Assembly: GCA_008360955.1 (NCBI GenBank)
Contig: LUCM01008805.1
Location: 88,303 to 152,302 of the forward strand
Direction: 5' to 3'
DNA: 64,000 nt
From: Fasciolopsis buskii
Lineage: Eukaryota; Platyhelminthes; Trematoda; Plagiorchiida; Fasciolidae
Each line of letters starts with the position of its first letter. Positions within the stretch are counted from its first letter, which is position 1. The notes beneath the pieces are model-generated. The model had not been told where the DNA came from. It was given only the letters and a program-made list of their open reading frames with translations, and made no database searches. Below, one piece after another: positions 1 to 12,179 of this stretch. Position numbers and translations under genes: made by a program.

Positions 1-3000
1 TTTCGTCGTAATTCTATACACTATCACTAGTGTAAGTGGATATCTTATTGAGATTCTATTTACCGAGAATGCCAAAAGAATACTCTCGTTTTGCCATATG
101 TATTCGGAAAGTTCTTCAAAAGGGTTCTGCGATCGGCACGAACTACACAAAGACTAAAAAACCCAATATTAAACGAAACCCAACAAACGTATTAAACAAC
201 GTCAACACTAACAAAATCCAACTAACTTACGGTATCCACTTGTTACGCGCCACACTTACAAGAGAACCCGTAGTCAGTTCAAACGAGACACTGAAGTTAG
301 GCAAATTATAGTGATTGGGATAGGCTTTGCACCTGCCGACAGAACGACTGTCCTGATGTACACTCTTTTCCGAGATGTTTCGTGGTTGGGATAGGTATGA
401 ATCGACGTGGTTAGTCGATAATATGCCAAAAGTTATAAAACCCTAAATGCTGAATTGATCTGTGTAGGCCCAATTAGACTACTGGGTTAGGGTCCGCGTG
501 ATTCTCACTAGCCATTGTTGGAGACAGTCTGTGGCATGGTTAATTGGCTCTTCCACTAGAAATCCTTCTTCTCCTAAATGCTCGCTGAATATTGTTCCTT
601 ATTGTGTTTTGTAAGCAGACGGCGATGTGAGGTGGAAAAAAAAACCAGAACCATTTGGCACGAGGGTAGCGGTTGTAAAAATTGGAACTGAACTGACTGC
701 CGTTAGCTTGTAACAATGTAACATACAAGGAGTCAGTGATTCTCGAAAGAGGTTGCAAATTCCCTGCTGTGCAGTGCACACATTTGAAAAGAAAAATAAT
801 AAATCGAGACCTAGTGAGTCCAGCTCATAGCATGTAGTATTTGCAAATATTGAGAACTAAGAGTGTTCTAAGGTAAACATGGCAAAATCTATCTAATGTC
901 GCTAATCATATCATGAATAAAGTTAAGAAAATCATTTAGAATGACAATATATGACATACTACTATTATTATTACTAAGTGAATTTGTACCTAAGCCTGAG
1001 AGAATAGATCAACCTTCGCCGTGTACGGTCTACTTGGTTGTGCTTTCTCGATTTGGACGATTGTAGCGGTCGCGACAACTTCTGTACTTTTGGTGTCACG
1101 GTTTCACTTTGTTGCCGACAGTTTTTCGTGCACTTTCGAAGGTCACCGAATGTCCGGTTAGGGCACATGGGCAAATCACGTGGTGCACATCCACTTGACC
1201 AAGTCTCACGCATATAGTGGCCGGTCCAAGTAGTTGTCTTGACAAAGCGATATCCAAAATGTTGGAAGTGTGAATTAATGTTTTGTTGGATAGAACTCAG
1301 GGGCGATTTCGAAAATTATTTCAAAAAAGTGGTTAAATTGAGCGCTTTGTTTTCTAACCAAGTGCGTTTTATGGTTCCAGCAATTTTTTGCCTTGTGAGA
1401 TAACTCGCAAATACCTTACCATTTCCGATTTCGGGTCTAACAGGAAACTAGTTAATATAATTTTTAAGGTACCAAATCAGTTATTCTTCTTTTATCGTAG
1501 GACACTACAAATACTACGAAGTATCGGACTGATGCGCAGCTTTTATCACGCAACATGGTTACTCGGACTACCGCAACCGGTGTGAGTCAACTGTAGTATT
1601 TAGACTTGTAATTAAAATATGGAATTCTATTGATCACAATAACAAGCGTATACGAGTTACCGGTAAGTGATAAATTAGCTTCAACCCAAGCTACGCGAAG
1701 TCAGTAAGAGAACCACAACGTAACGGAAACCTTTTCGAGTTGTAATCACAGCTCATCCATTTATATGTTGAAAATGTTAGAGATACTCCGACTGATGGAG
1801 TGCGTTCCGTCCAATCGGTTTCGGGGAATGTTTGGATTTCGTAACCGCTTTTCGCCTCCATCCTCATTGGTTGCTTGTGTACGCAGACCAGCGTGAAGCT
1901 TCATCGAACTGCTTCATGCGACTTCCATGTAAACTTCGTGGTCATGAGATATCCCGGGTCTAGTGTTGCTTACTTCCAGAAACGAATTCCTCTTCACTGC
2001 TTTGAATAAACCGAAACTGCCGTGCTACGTCCCTGTTAAATGAACTGTTCACGATAATCCGAATGCCAAGCAAACACTGCTATTGGTTGGACTGTTCCAC
2101 AGGCCAAAGTTTCAATGAGAACGAGAAATCACCTTAGTGTAAATCAAATCAAGAGTTTTAATTTTAAGAGATTCCATTGGAATTCGGCAGTGCAATTGAA
2201 CAACTAACATTTTCCTCACTGTTGGATGATCGTATTTACAAATTGAAAATCTTTTAACGCCATCGAATATTGTCATTTCCGTGTTGGCAGCTCATTCAGG
2301 ATCAGTATTCACAGATAGTGTGATCAAATTAAACCAGTTTCACGAGGAACTGTTTTCTAATTTTCGCAGCTCTCCTTAGAGCGGCATCCATACCATTTCA
2401 CGCGTTGATTAGGAATTGTCAGAAATATTCAAAACTCACTGAGGACATGTATTTCTTCCATTAAATATTGCAAGAGCTTTCCTGCTCATAGAACGCAAAG
2501 TATTGCGCCAACAATCAGCTTACCTTCCAGTACGTACGCACAAGTCTTCCCCTCTAAGGTGGATCACGTTTCATGCCTGTGCAAACGATATTTTAATAAG
2601 TCAGTTGAATGACACTTTCGAACAGTTTGGACATAATTCCGAAACTATATGAGAATTGGTATAGCATTCGTGGTAATGGTTTACAATACCCAGTCTGAGT
2701 AGATAAAAGTGGCCAAGAAATGTATTGCACATGCTCCCAGAATGATTGCGCAAATGTATGCCTTTCTACGAGGCAGATAGTCGGCGTGCTCAGTCAACCG
2801 CGTGACAAACAAATGAGAATCAATTAATCACTAGACTGGTTCGTCTAGGTCCGGTTAGATTACCACTCTGGGGTCCACATGGTTCGCCAAGCAATGATTA
2901 GGCTTCATCGGTGATATAGCTAACTGGCAGAGTTACTGGCAATTATGGCCTAGAAATCTTTCCTCTTCTACATAGTTGTTTGACTTAGTTGCTTGAAATC

Positions 3001-3478
3001 AACGTTTCACCATTTCGTGGTATCTTTTTCTCTTTTGAATAAACAATATTGTGGGAGAGAAACGAAAACCGGGGCATGGTGATACAAAGTTGGTGCCACT
3101 GGTCACCGAGGCGAAATTTCCGGTTTGCGAATGGTAACGGAAGTAGAATTCTCTTAGTTAATTCTGTTTCAAGTCGTCAGGTGACAATGGACAAACTGTT
3201 GTAGATAACGGTTTTTGAGAAATTACGAAAGTCATTTGAAGTTCATTTAATGCTGGTTCACAGAAGCGTTTGAGATGATATGCCATGTAGCAGAGGTAAC
3301 TTCCAAGTCGTTCCGTATCGTCTACACTTAGTGGTCACATTTTGCCTGCGCACACAAGGACTAGGCGGACGACAGTGAAATAACTGTGCAACTTCGTACG
3401 AAAGCTTAAAAAACGGAAATTCAGCTTATATATCATGTATTTGATTATCGACTCCAAAATCCGGAGGTGACCTTTAAA
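1..3478. other. No recognised gene or element
   Basis: About 3.5 kb in which I see no coding exon, LINE or SINE that I can name. The short open frames (for example around 974-1213 on the minus strand and 1388-1585 on the plus strand) match no protein family I know. A short ATT run lies near 961-975. It is probably intergenic or intronic DNA. Confidence 0.4.
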
Positions 3479-3541
3479 ATGTATCATAACATCCCCTCGA
3501 TTCTGGTCATTGTGCTGTTTGCTTGCATTAGACGTTTAGTG
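3479..3541 (+). CDS. Weak candidate first exon with signal-peptide-like start
   Basis: A 21-codon open stretch starts with ATG, has a hydrophobic core (residues ILVIVLFACI) and ends exactly at a strong GTAAGT donor at 3542. This is what the first exon of a secreted protein can look like. An acceptor (TTCACAG) lies about 80 bases downstream, before an open frame that reaches 3838. However, joining the two at this donor gives an immediate stop in the only matching phase, so the pair does not make a gene. It may be chance. No protein family is recognised. Confidence 0.12.
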
Positions 3542-3930
3542 GTAAGTTTAATCTAATAAATAAAATCAAGCCGGTTGGTGTGGGAAGGTATTGCTAACTT
3601 CACCGTGTTGCATATTCACAGGCGTAATTTGTCTCCGAACTCACTTTCCAAACGTCTTCCCACCAGGCTAATTTCCGAGGTTGTCAGTACGTTGATTTCG
3701 GCCATGCTGGTGAAACGTTTGCGATCTAAATATCGGGATCCGGTATTAGAAGACTTTGAAAATCGTCAACCGAAGCTAAAGAATGCCTTAATATTAAAAG
3801 TCATCCAGTCTTTTGTGTCCGTCTCATCCTCTATTTGATGGTCTTCCTAAATGCCGTCCTCCAGTGAGAGCACTTTCTACCTTCACTTCCATACACTCCA
3901 GCATGAATACTTTTATCTTTTATCTTTTAC

Positions 3931-4092
3931 TTCCTTTATTAATGAAACAACAATGTACATCAATTTTCAGGATGGGGGTCACGGCCAACATTTGACTGCC
4001 AAATGGGGAAGTTGACCGGCAGTGGTAGGATTCGAAATCGCGACATTCACGTCCGAACGCCACGACCTTATCCGTTTGGCCACCGTCGGCCA
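3931..4092 (-). mobile_element. tRNA-derived SINE, copy 1
   Basis: Read on the minus strand, the head has an A-box-like TGGCCAAACGGATAAGG at about 4066-4082 and a diverged B box (ATTTCGAATCC) near 4030-4042. A body with a CTTCCCCATTTGGCAG block follows. The 3' end is CATTGTTGTTTCATTAATAAAGG, at 3933-3955. The same head and tail recur at 18431-18570, 22362-22540, 28401-28532 and 30281-30430, on both strands, so this is an interspersed SINE family and not a tRNA gene. Confidence 0.72.
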
Positions 4093-5514
4093 ATAAGAAA
4101 TCGACTGTTCCCTGCCCAATCCGAATTCTCACCACTCCGGAGAAGGTCGCGTTTGTTTTTCTACACATTAACAACAATAACAACAAAGAAAGTGAATACA
4201 CCAACCAGTTTTTTGCTGCCTACATTTCCACAAGGTTGATGAATACGTCCATTTTTGACGGAAATGCGAGCACCTATGTCCGCAAACTCCATGCAAACAA
4301 ACAGAAATATAAGCCTAAAAGGATTTCTGATGACAGCATATTTGAGATGGGGATTAGATTAGAAATGCCAATTTTTGCACAACTTTCATCCAATTTTCTA
4401 ATCAATAAGTATAGAGTCATAATTTTACCCGCCCATAATTGGCTGTTCTCCAGTCAAAAATCTATATTCAATAAATCTAATAGGAAATATTGTTTTGTAA
4501 CCCTGAGGTGGGCCAAGACTATTGTGTGGTTAAAAACCACACTGAATAACTTGATCCCGACTCGTTTGCCTGCTCCGTTGCTAGTCGGCACAATAGATTT
4601 GACCTTGGTAACCGTGGCAACCGCCTCTCAGGCAGAGCTCTCCACAAATCAGCTAGAAAAAGGATCATGAAGGCCATAAATTTAGAAATTCATTTGACAG
4701 ACTGAATTTTTACACTACCGCTCTACACGGTCGTGGAGTGAACGCGAGAGATTGCCTTCCCAAACAAACAAAAGCCATATTCCACTAGGTTGTCGCATTC
4801 ATACCCGCGTATTCACGTGGCTTACCTGTTAGCGATCAATGTCAATTGGGATTGGGGAAGTCGATCGGAGACCAGTTCGAATAAATTATCCGTTCACGCT
4901 GACGGAGCTCCAAAACAGGAATATTCATTAGTTTTGCCGTTTTCTTCAACAAGAATGTGTGAACCAACTGATTTGTCAGTGAGCAAAATTTTATGAGCAC
5001 TTATGTTGAGATAAAATGTTGTCATATTTTGTTTGATTCATTCAGGTTATTGGATTTAGTTGGATTAATTAGATTCATTGGAGTTTGCTATCCTTTTGAT
5101 TCGCAATTAATTTCCCTCTATTAATTTGAGGATAATCACCGTCCAGATTTGAGATCCTTATTCAATTTTGTTCCTTGCTAAATTAATGAATCAGTCAATC
5201 TGTCTGTCGGATCCCACAAGGACGATTCGTGCACTCCAAATAAACGATAAGACAAACACAAACGAAAAGCACCGTCCACTGTGCAAGTGACGTGGCATAA
5301 ACCTGGATCAATGAAAAAAATGCTTTTCTCCAATTTTAAAAAGATTATAACCAAATCAAAAAAGTCCGTTTCACCATCTAATTTCTCCGTTATAAAATAA
5401 CGGGTGCACTAATCATTTAGAATTTACTTAATTTCTTTAAAGGTCCTCTTTCCCAAATATTTTCAGTTTGGATAAATAGATAGCCGACATAATAGTAACC
5501 CAGCTCTATACATA
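4093..5514. other. Unassigned, one 144-codon open frame
   Basis: An open frame of 144 codons runs at 4236-4670 on the plus strand, but its protein matches no family I recognise. It lacks an obvious splice or promoter context and begins just outside a SINE. I treat it as chance. The rest is AT-rich with no feature I can support. Confidence 0.3.
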
Positions 5515-6075
5515 TAAATAACGCTTGAAAAAAAGCATGGTGCCAACGCAGCAACATGCAAACGGAATTCAATAGGAGGTGTGTTCACCTTATGCATTTT
5601 GCAATATTTTGGTTGTTTTCAGGTTATTTTTTTATGGACGATGACTCCAACAGACAGGCCTTGCAGTATTTGTGACAACGACTTTCGTTCTCAGCCATAT
5701 GTCACCGTGACCAACTACCAACAATCCCCATCTCTTGGACCCCAACCACCAGTGCCGCAAACACCAACCAAGACCAAAGCTGAAGCTAACTTCTTAATAA
5801 CTTTATTCCGAGTTACAGCCTGACCGTCGCGTCACTTCTTCCAGCTTTGCCCAGTACGTGCCAAAAGAGTACGAAAAAGTAGACTATAGGCAGGCATACG
5901 CGATACGTGTCCAAGACACCGGATGCGACGTGGAGAGCGAATGGCACCACCCGATGTTCTCACCAGACATGAGCGATACTTCGGCGTCATCGGTACTCGA
6001 GAACAGAATGTCGCCGGGACTCCTGAACGCGGATAGTCTAGGTCAAGCCTATTGGTCATACATCGGATGAAATGG
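5515..6075 (-). mobile_element. RTE-like LINE 3' end fragment
   Basis: Minus-strand frame 6059-5832 contains the hallmark C-terminal block of RTE-type reverse transcriptases (RRIRCLGHVSRMP followed by an LLF-LLARTGQSWKK stretch). In intact elements the block reads RWLGHVLRMP. Towards lower coordinates comes a 3' untranslated part that is recognisably shared with the copies at 12180-12890, 29053-29830 and 44781-45710, including a GTGCCAACGCAGCAACATGC block near 5541-5560. It is strongly 5'-truncated, as is usual for LINEs, and dead. Confidence 0.7.
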
Positions 6076-7086
6076 CCTGTATATCCAAAGGATTTTATTA
6101 TTATTATCAGTTTGAGATATCAGTCGTATTGGCTCAAAATTCTCCTATAGATCAGCGGTTGAATTTACCTAATAGATGTAATGGCATATTCTGCTATAGG
6201 ACTGGAAAATGCGGCCATTGTGGACCTATCAGCGATAACTGACGGTGTTCAAAAACCAGCTTAGTTCAACCTTAAACAACAGTGCAAGCCCTGTTGACTA
6301 TTTGCGTTCTCATATAATTGCACAGAAACAATGAGTATGCAAGTTGGGCAAGGATAGACCTACAAGTAGCCTTTGATTGACCAGTCTTTCGAATCCCAAA
6401 TAGGAAGACATTAAACACCTATATGTTTATGACAAACTATGAGCATACGTACTGTGAAGTAGGTGTACGTCATAAGTGACCCTGAAATCTGAAATCGCCT
6501 ACAACCATATAAGGTCACATTAGGTCCGGCGTGGTATGCAGACGAATGACACAGAATCGGCCTCTACCACCAAGTAGGCCTGTATCGGATCAGGGACTTT
6601 TGGGGAGAGAGATGCCGACCACCGTCGGCCAACATTCTCTATATCCAGCTTCGTCGGTTCTAGATGGGAAATCCAAAGTGATTAGGAAGCCAGTGAGGGA
6701 AATTCATTAGACCATACACAAATTTTAGAGGATAGAATTGAGGAGAAAAACAAGGACGCATTCGTGACCTACAACCGAACTCAAACCGGATAAACATGTT
6801 TCTTTGGTAGATAGATTTAGTTTTATTGTATTATATTGTATTGTATAGACTTCTGCTTGCAATCAATAATGTCTCATTTCAGTCAAAAAGATTGAGAACA
6901 AAAATAAATTACGGGGAAAAATAAATAAATAAAATGAAGATACACTCATTGCCTCGTAAAAGAATATAAAAGAACACATCGAGCAATAATCATAACACGT
7001 TACGTCAAGTTGCTCAGGAATTCGGCTGAAACCCGGTCACGGTTTGTCAAAATTCGTGCTAAATATGGGACACATAGATATTGATT
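6076..7086. other. Unassigned intergenic DNA
   Basis: A short TTATTATTATTATC run lies at 6096-6110 and an AATAAATAAATAAAATG run near 6921-6936. No coding exon or named repeat is visible. Confidence 0.35.
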
Positions 7087-8325
7087 TTAGAGGGTATATA
7101 TATATAAAAGTGAATCGTGTTGAAATATGAGAGTGACACTTAGAAAGATCGTTGTGCAGAGGATGCGTGGGATCAGAAGGAATTTCGAGAGCAAATTTCC
7201 CTTATGCTGGTAGGTGTTGATCACATAGATTGAAGGACACAAGCCTAATAACTGATAGACCCGGGTGAAGAATTTTAAAGTCATTTTGAAGTAACAGGAG
7301 TGCAGTATAGACGAATTGGAAAAACATTCGTATACAAATAGGAAGATGGTACTTTGTTTCGCCTTGTAGTGTCGGAGCTTCTCGATTGGAAATGACAATC
7401 GTCGGAGATCCTTTGCACACGTGTAAATGTGAGAAGTCCACTTCAGATTCTTATCAACAGTAACTCCTACATATTTCACAGAATCAACGCTAGTAACAGC
7501 TTCTGAGTTGATGAAAGACGTTTCAGATGGGTAGGCTGACCGAGAGCGAAAGAGATACAGAACAGACATTCAAAATACTTAGATGTGTTGATATATAAGT
7601 CAGATTGTGCGGAGAAATTTTAGATAGCAGATAAGTTGCTGAAAAAACTTTGAGAATCATCGTTGTTCGAAACGGCTTAAAAGAGGACAACATCATCAGC
7701 ATACTTAAACAGATGACAGGGTGAGCTATTTGATAAGTCGCTGATGTGATTAGAGAAGAAAAAGGGTGAAAGAACATCAACCTGAAACACTCGTGACTTA
7801 TTAATCAATTGTTTTGAAACTTTACCGTCCATTCGTGTGCACTGGGTTCGGTTAGAAAAAGTAATCAGACAGTCACGCTAATAATGGTCTGGGACAATCA
7901 AATGTTTCTAGTTTGTGAAGAAGAAGAGACCGTGGTACCGAATCAAATGTCGACAAATAGTCTAGAAAGGCGCAACGGACAGATTTCATTGTTGCTTTTA
8001 AGGACCTAAAATGTGGTGAATGAAGGAGGCTACAGCGTCCAAGGAGGACCTGTTATTTTTCATAGGCAAACTGATTGGGGTCGTCAGAAGGATACATAGG
8101 AGGACGCGGGTGCTTAAATATAGCACGTTCCGTCAGTTTAAGACTATATGATGTTAAGGCGATGGGTTGAAAGCGGTTAGTTGAAGCATTAGAATTGGTA
8201 GATTTTGGGATGTGAATAAGAGTGACGGGTCTCCAGCAGTCAGGGATAGAAAACGAGCCTAATGATGAGTTAATCAGAGAAGTAAATGCATCCGTCATGG
8301 CCACAGTACCATGCCTCAAGAGAGC
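7087..8325 (-). pseudogene. LINE reverse transcriptase, broken, YADD kept
   Basis: The minus strand first reads 'WRPVTLIHIPKS' and 'FQPIALTSYSLKLTE' (8319-8053). This is the fingers motif of CR1-type reverse transcriptase, usually W..A...PIPK and NDFRPIALTS...K..E. A 'FKYADDVVLF' block then appears in another frame, with the catalytic YADD codons at 7703-7692. A C-terminal 'VKYVGVTVDKNLKWTSHI' block follows at about 7480-7430. The motifs lie in the right order but in different frames, so this is a pseudogene. The retained catalytic motif suggests moderate age. Confidence 0.78.
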
Positions 8326-9262
8326 TGAGAACAGACTGTCAGGACCAGTCCCTGTGTTAACCTTAGTGGTACGGATAACGTCGAGAAAATTTTTCCTATA
8401 AAACGTGTAACTGTCACATCGTCGTCCATGTCCAGATATGACTTGGGGTATAAGTGGAAGAATGGATTAAAGGATGCTTCATGCTGTCGGCATCCGACAA
8501 GTATTTGCATGACACTTTTTCTTCTCACACAAAAGTCGAATGCCTGGCCATAGGGATCGCTTGTTGTTGCCATGTTGTTACGTTTGACTTCAGATTTTAT
8601 TAGTTGAACATATGCAGCACTTTGGGTCACTACGGGATTTGTAGAAGTGCTCCTTGCGTCTTCTTAGAGATTTTAGTGTCTGGGGGGAGATACGGCCATT
8701 TGAGACGAATAGCGTTTCTAAGGGACAGCAGATAGCAGAGATCGCGCTGACCGTCTCTGTGAAAAGTCTGACATTGTCGTTGAGCAGAAATTCAAAACAG
8801 GATCAAGCAAATATGTGTGGAAGGGGTTTCCGAGAAAAAAAATGTTGTGTGAAAAATTGAAGAAGCGAATTAAGTTTGGGTTATTTTTGCTTGCAGGAAT
8901 GGAAGGCTGACCTGATGTTAACTGATCATTAGTTGAGATTGGAGCAGCATTTTCACGGAACAGAAATTAGGGTGATTGGTAATATGTTTACCTAAAATGG
9001 AGTTGCCTCTGGTGGGAGAAACGCAGAGGTCAGTCAAATGAAACACAGTCAGTGGTACGGTAGATGCATGATTGAAACCGCCCACACTGATATGCAGACT
9101 GTCCTCAAGAAGATGAACAATAAATGCAAGAAAAGAATTTGAAAACGTTGTGATGTGTTGCGAGCTAAAAAGAATAAATTTATACGTTCGCTATGATTGT
9201 ATTGTATGCCGAGAAAACCTGGGATTGCACTGTGTTACGAGACAGTCGCTTACGTTTTGGGA

Positions 9263-9916
9263 CTATGTGTAAATAACTTCGGACTTGCCGAACCAGAAGG
9301 AGTTTATGTATAACGCCAGACCACTTCCCGTCTTCTTGTTCGAAACTCTGTCCTGCCGATGGAGTCTGAAGCTGTCTATCGACACGAGTGAATCAGCGAT
9401 ATCTGGGTTCAGCCACGATTCTTGTATGCAGATAACACAAATGTGAACGTGGATCGGTGACTGAAGTGTGAGGGATAGATCCGACATTTTCGTAAATAGA
9501 GAGTGGATGTTGGTACCCAACAATGCCGGAATGGGCATGTTGGTTGGAAGGGTGCATTTAAGAGCTGCCTGGCGACTAGCACGAATGCCTCTTTTAGATC
9601 GATGAGAAGAACGTTGAGGTGCAGCAATAGGGGATCCCAGTATATGTCGAGAAACAATACGATTTTTGAACAAAAGTAATTCCGAGCGATTGTTGCGTCG
9701 AACGGAGAAGACAATTGAATCAAATATCCGACAACAAAATAACGAAATAAGGTGGCACAAATTGCAGCGCAGCCAGTCAAAGGGTACGCGTGGTTGCTTG
9801 GATAGCTGCATTTCACCCGGTGATCGTGCATCGGATGAAGTGTCTTCGGGCGCGCAGAAAGCTAATCTGGCAATTACCAGTTTGAGGCATCTGTGGCGTC
9901 GGTGTGCCGGTATCAC
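9263..9916 (-). pseudogene. LINE endonuclease domain (decayed)
   Basis: The 217-codon minus frame includes an N-terminal 'GTNIHSLFTKMSDL' block, then 'CIQESWLNPDIADS', then 'FRLHRQDR' and 'GSGLALYI'. These match the start of the exonuclease-endonuclease-phosphatase fold of CR1/jockey LINEs (NxRSL, ETWL, YR-DR, GGG-V). In the family this domain nicks target DNA to prime reverse transcription. The frame ends before the catalytic SDH region, and the downstream part is frameshifted. Confidence 0.75.
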
Positions 9917-9924
9917 TTAGAGAT

Positions 9925-10135
9925 CATGTGTACACAGCAGCCGTATGATCGGTGTTGCTCTACGGGTCGGAAACGATCCCCGTATTGTTGGTATAATATA
10001 ATGAAAGGACTTTGGGAGCAAGGCAAATGTTAGACATCGTTCGTTCTGTACAGCAGGCCCTGTACACGACTAGGTTAAGGTGAGTGGGGCACAGTTACTG
10101 CATGAACACAGAACGACTGTAACGTTGAGCGCTGT
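9925..10135 (+). mobile_element. RTE-like reverse transcriptase C-terminal fragment
   Basis: On the plus strand the DNA reads VYTAAV, a stop, SVLLYGSET and, after frameshifts, a TTRLR..GHS block. This is the C-terminal region of RTE-type elements (YxAxVRSVLLYGCETWP, then LRWLGH). It is short and decayed, and it runs opposite to the neighbouring CR1-like copy. Confidence 0.6.
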
Positions 10136-10769
10136 TAGTAGATTGCTGGAGATGGCCAGTCGGTGATAGGTAAAAAAAGTGTGAAAAATTTATCCAGTGG
10201 GCTGGTTGGTGCGGATGCATTTATGCTGCCTGGTTTGGATCTACGAAACCCTCTAAGCGACGGCTGGAGAAAACAAATGGTTTTAAATTCACAATCAGTG
10301 TCCCTGTTGCATTGGAAACATTCAATCCGCATAGTTTTTGAACATCTTGTTTCATAATCATTCGTTTTATATTTATGATACACGTTTCCTTTTTTGCTGA
10401 GACGATGCTGTGAAGTAAGAATCAAGTAAGGAGCAAGTTGGTGCAATGCTGGCAGTTAAAAATACTTCAGTGGTGCAACTAATGTTATTCACTGTGATAA
10501 ACGAGTTGAATTGTAGATATTAGATAACCATACTATACTGGCGATTTTATTTTCTAATGGACCAGACACGTCGTTTCAAGCTACGGGTTAATATGACTTC
10601 ATTAGACTTACCAGCTTGAACGAGACACCATTTACAAGCATTACGTTGCACATGGGCTGGAAATCTACGTAGACGAGGGGATCCTGAAAGACTGTAAAAC
10701 CAGCTTCTGTGAAATACTCAAATATGTGCTTATTCCGCAGTCCTCAGCAGTATGAAAATTTGGCCGGTT
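10136..10769. other. Unassigned
   Basis: Two overlapping short frames on opposite strands at 10135-10446 have no family resemblance. Nothing else is recognised. Confidence 0.3.
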
Positions 10770-10860
10770 TGAGAACAAGCACGGTGCTAAAGCAACAACA
10801 TGTAAATGGAATTTCACAGAAGGTGGGAAAATAAAACCGAAGTAAAATATCATAGCAAAT
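10770..10860 (-). mobile_element. Solo 3' terminus of the RTE-like family
   Basis: The stretch beginning ACAAGCACGGTGCTAAAGC (near 10778) matches the 3' terminal block of the RTE-like copies (12181 onwards, 5527 onwards, 44803 onwards). Only the end of the element is present, with no coding part, as expected of extreme 5' truncation. Confidence 0.45.
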
Positions 10861-11349
10861 CAATTTTTTCGTGTTCTACTGATCCATCATGGCGTAGGAA
10901 CCAATCAGCTGTCCATCGGCTAGTCTGGAATGATTTTGCTGCCTTGCAGAAAGTGCTTGGCTGAGCATAGGCTAGAAAGTGCATCCTCGAATACGAAGAC
11001 TAAATCTGGACTGGGCAACCGAGTAATACAACAGCTAACAGCGCATACAACTATGAAAGCGACTGAAAATTGCACGAACTTTTCTAGTTCCTCTCTCAAT
11101 GACAAAAGCAGTCTTTCACTGTATACATCCGTTTTTTCCTCTACTAACTGCCGTTATTCCTACTCTTCCCATCGCATTTCCCTACATTATTTTTTGAACT
11201 ACGGTCGGCCATGTTAGTTATGGTGTTACTGGAATAAATCCTGTTGCTGGTCACCGGCGTTTTCCTTCAGATATCATTTAAGTCTCAACAAACCTGCTTC
11301 CGCCGGCTGATGCAATTCTTTGTTCTCCATGTCCTTCCGAGCTAGTCAG
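10861..11349. other. Unassigned
   Basis: Short frames overlap on both strands (10920-11217) without a recognisable domain. No repeat family was identified. Confidence 0.3.
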
Positions 11350-12075
11350 AAGTAATGTGCGAACACTGATTCTTGTAGGCCAACAGGGATGTTTTGCTCT
11401 TGCACTGGAGGCTTTAAACATCAGTGTGTTGTATCCAAGGGACTCGCATTCAGGACTCCGGCTCTGTCATCCCACTGACATCCCATGTAGACATTCCGTG
11501 AAATTTCGTCTTCTTTCTGGAGACCCTGAGGCTGCGGATTCCGGTTTTGCTCTCGTTAATGTGACACTTGGTGAGAGATCTAAGGCTTCGTAGTGATAAT
11601 TAGAGGTTAATGCAAAGTAAGTAGCCGTCGTTCTGATAGACGTAACCTGTTTGTCTTCTCAGCGTACGTGCCAAAATATTTCAGCCCAAATGCAATCAAG
11701 GACACTTTCTATCAGAAGCCTCACGATCTCTTACGCACAGCAAGCAAGGTTACATAGTGATTTTGGTAGGAGACATGAATTCTAGAATAGGTCGTCTGTC
11801 CTCGAATAAGACGCACTTAAGTGATCCCTTTGTTTTCGATTACCGTTCTTCTGAAAACGGCGAGCGGTTGCTGGCTTTATGCTCAGACTATCGAGTGTTT
11901 CTCGTCAGTGCGAGCTTCAGGCTTTTGAGTCGCCGGTACGTCGTCTAGTTTTCGTCCTCTTCGAATCAGCGGTAGATCCAAATCGAGCACATTGCTTTTG
12001 GCCACAAACGGCGGAAGCATGCGACCGGTTGAGCTCGTTCTTAAGGTCGGTTCACCCCAGTTGAAAAAGAATTAT
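11350..12075 (+). mobile_element. RTE-like LINE endonuclease fragment
   Basis: Plus-strand frames carry an N-terminal region (11357-11593) containing LSGDPEAADSGFALV. Then comes a clear ILVGDMNSRIGRL...NGERLLALCSDYRVFL block (11757-11910). This is the GDFN/GDMNA motif of RTE endonucleases followed by the ENG.RLL.LC..H.L motif. Around 11980-12030 a shifted frame holds a remnant of the 'QIDHIAI' block. The direction is opposite to the 3'-end fragment that follows at 12180-12890, so they are two separate insertions. Confidence 0.7.
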
Positions 12076-12147
12076 CAACAAATGACAGTTGCGGTTCCTC
12101 TGTTGACTCTTCAATTAGCAGATTACATACATGCGTCTGGCGATACA

Positions 12148-12148
<1 letters not shown>

Positions 12149-12178
<30 letters not shown>
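12149..12178. repeat. (TA)n microsatellite at RTE 3' end
   Basis: An alternating TA run, interrupted once by G, directly abuts the 3' end of the minus-strand RTE-like copy that starts at 12180. It probably represents that element's simple-repeat tail. Confidence 0.7.
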
Positions 12179-12179
12179 A

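Larger units (their letters stand above)
7087..9916 (-). mobile_element. CR1/Rex-like non-LTR retrotransposon, long decayed copy
   Basis: On the minus strand an apurinic endonuclease-like domain (9916-9263) is followed by reverse transcriptase blocks (about 8320-7087) in the order expected of one LINE of the CR1/Rex/jockey group. The order and spacing fit a nearly full-length second ORF of about 2.8 kb. The reading frame is broken by many frameshifts and stops, so the copy is dead. The 3' end lies near the TA run at 7095-7107. The clade assignment rests on motif style only and needs a tree. Confidence 0.78.

Noticed and set aside
4236..4670. 144-codon plus-strand open frame as a gene
   Set aside because: No domain, no splice or polyadenylation context, and a composition like the surrounding AT-rich DNA.
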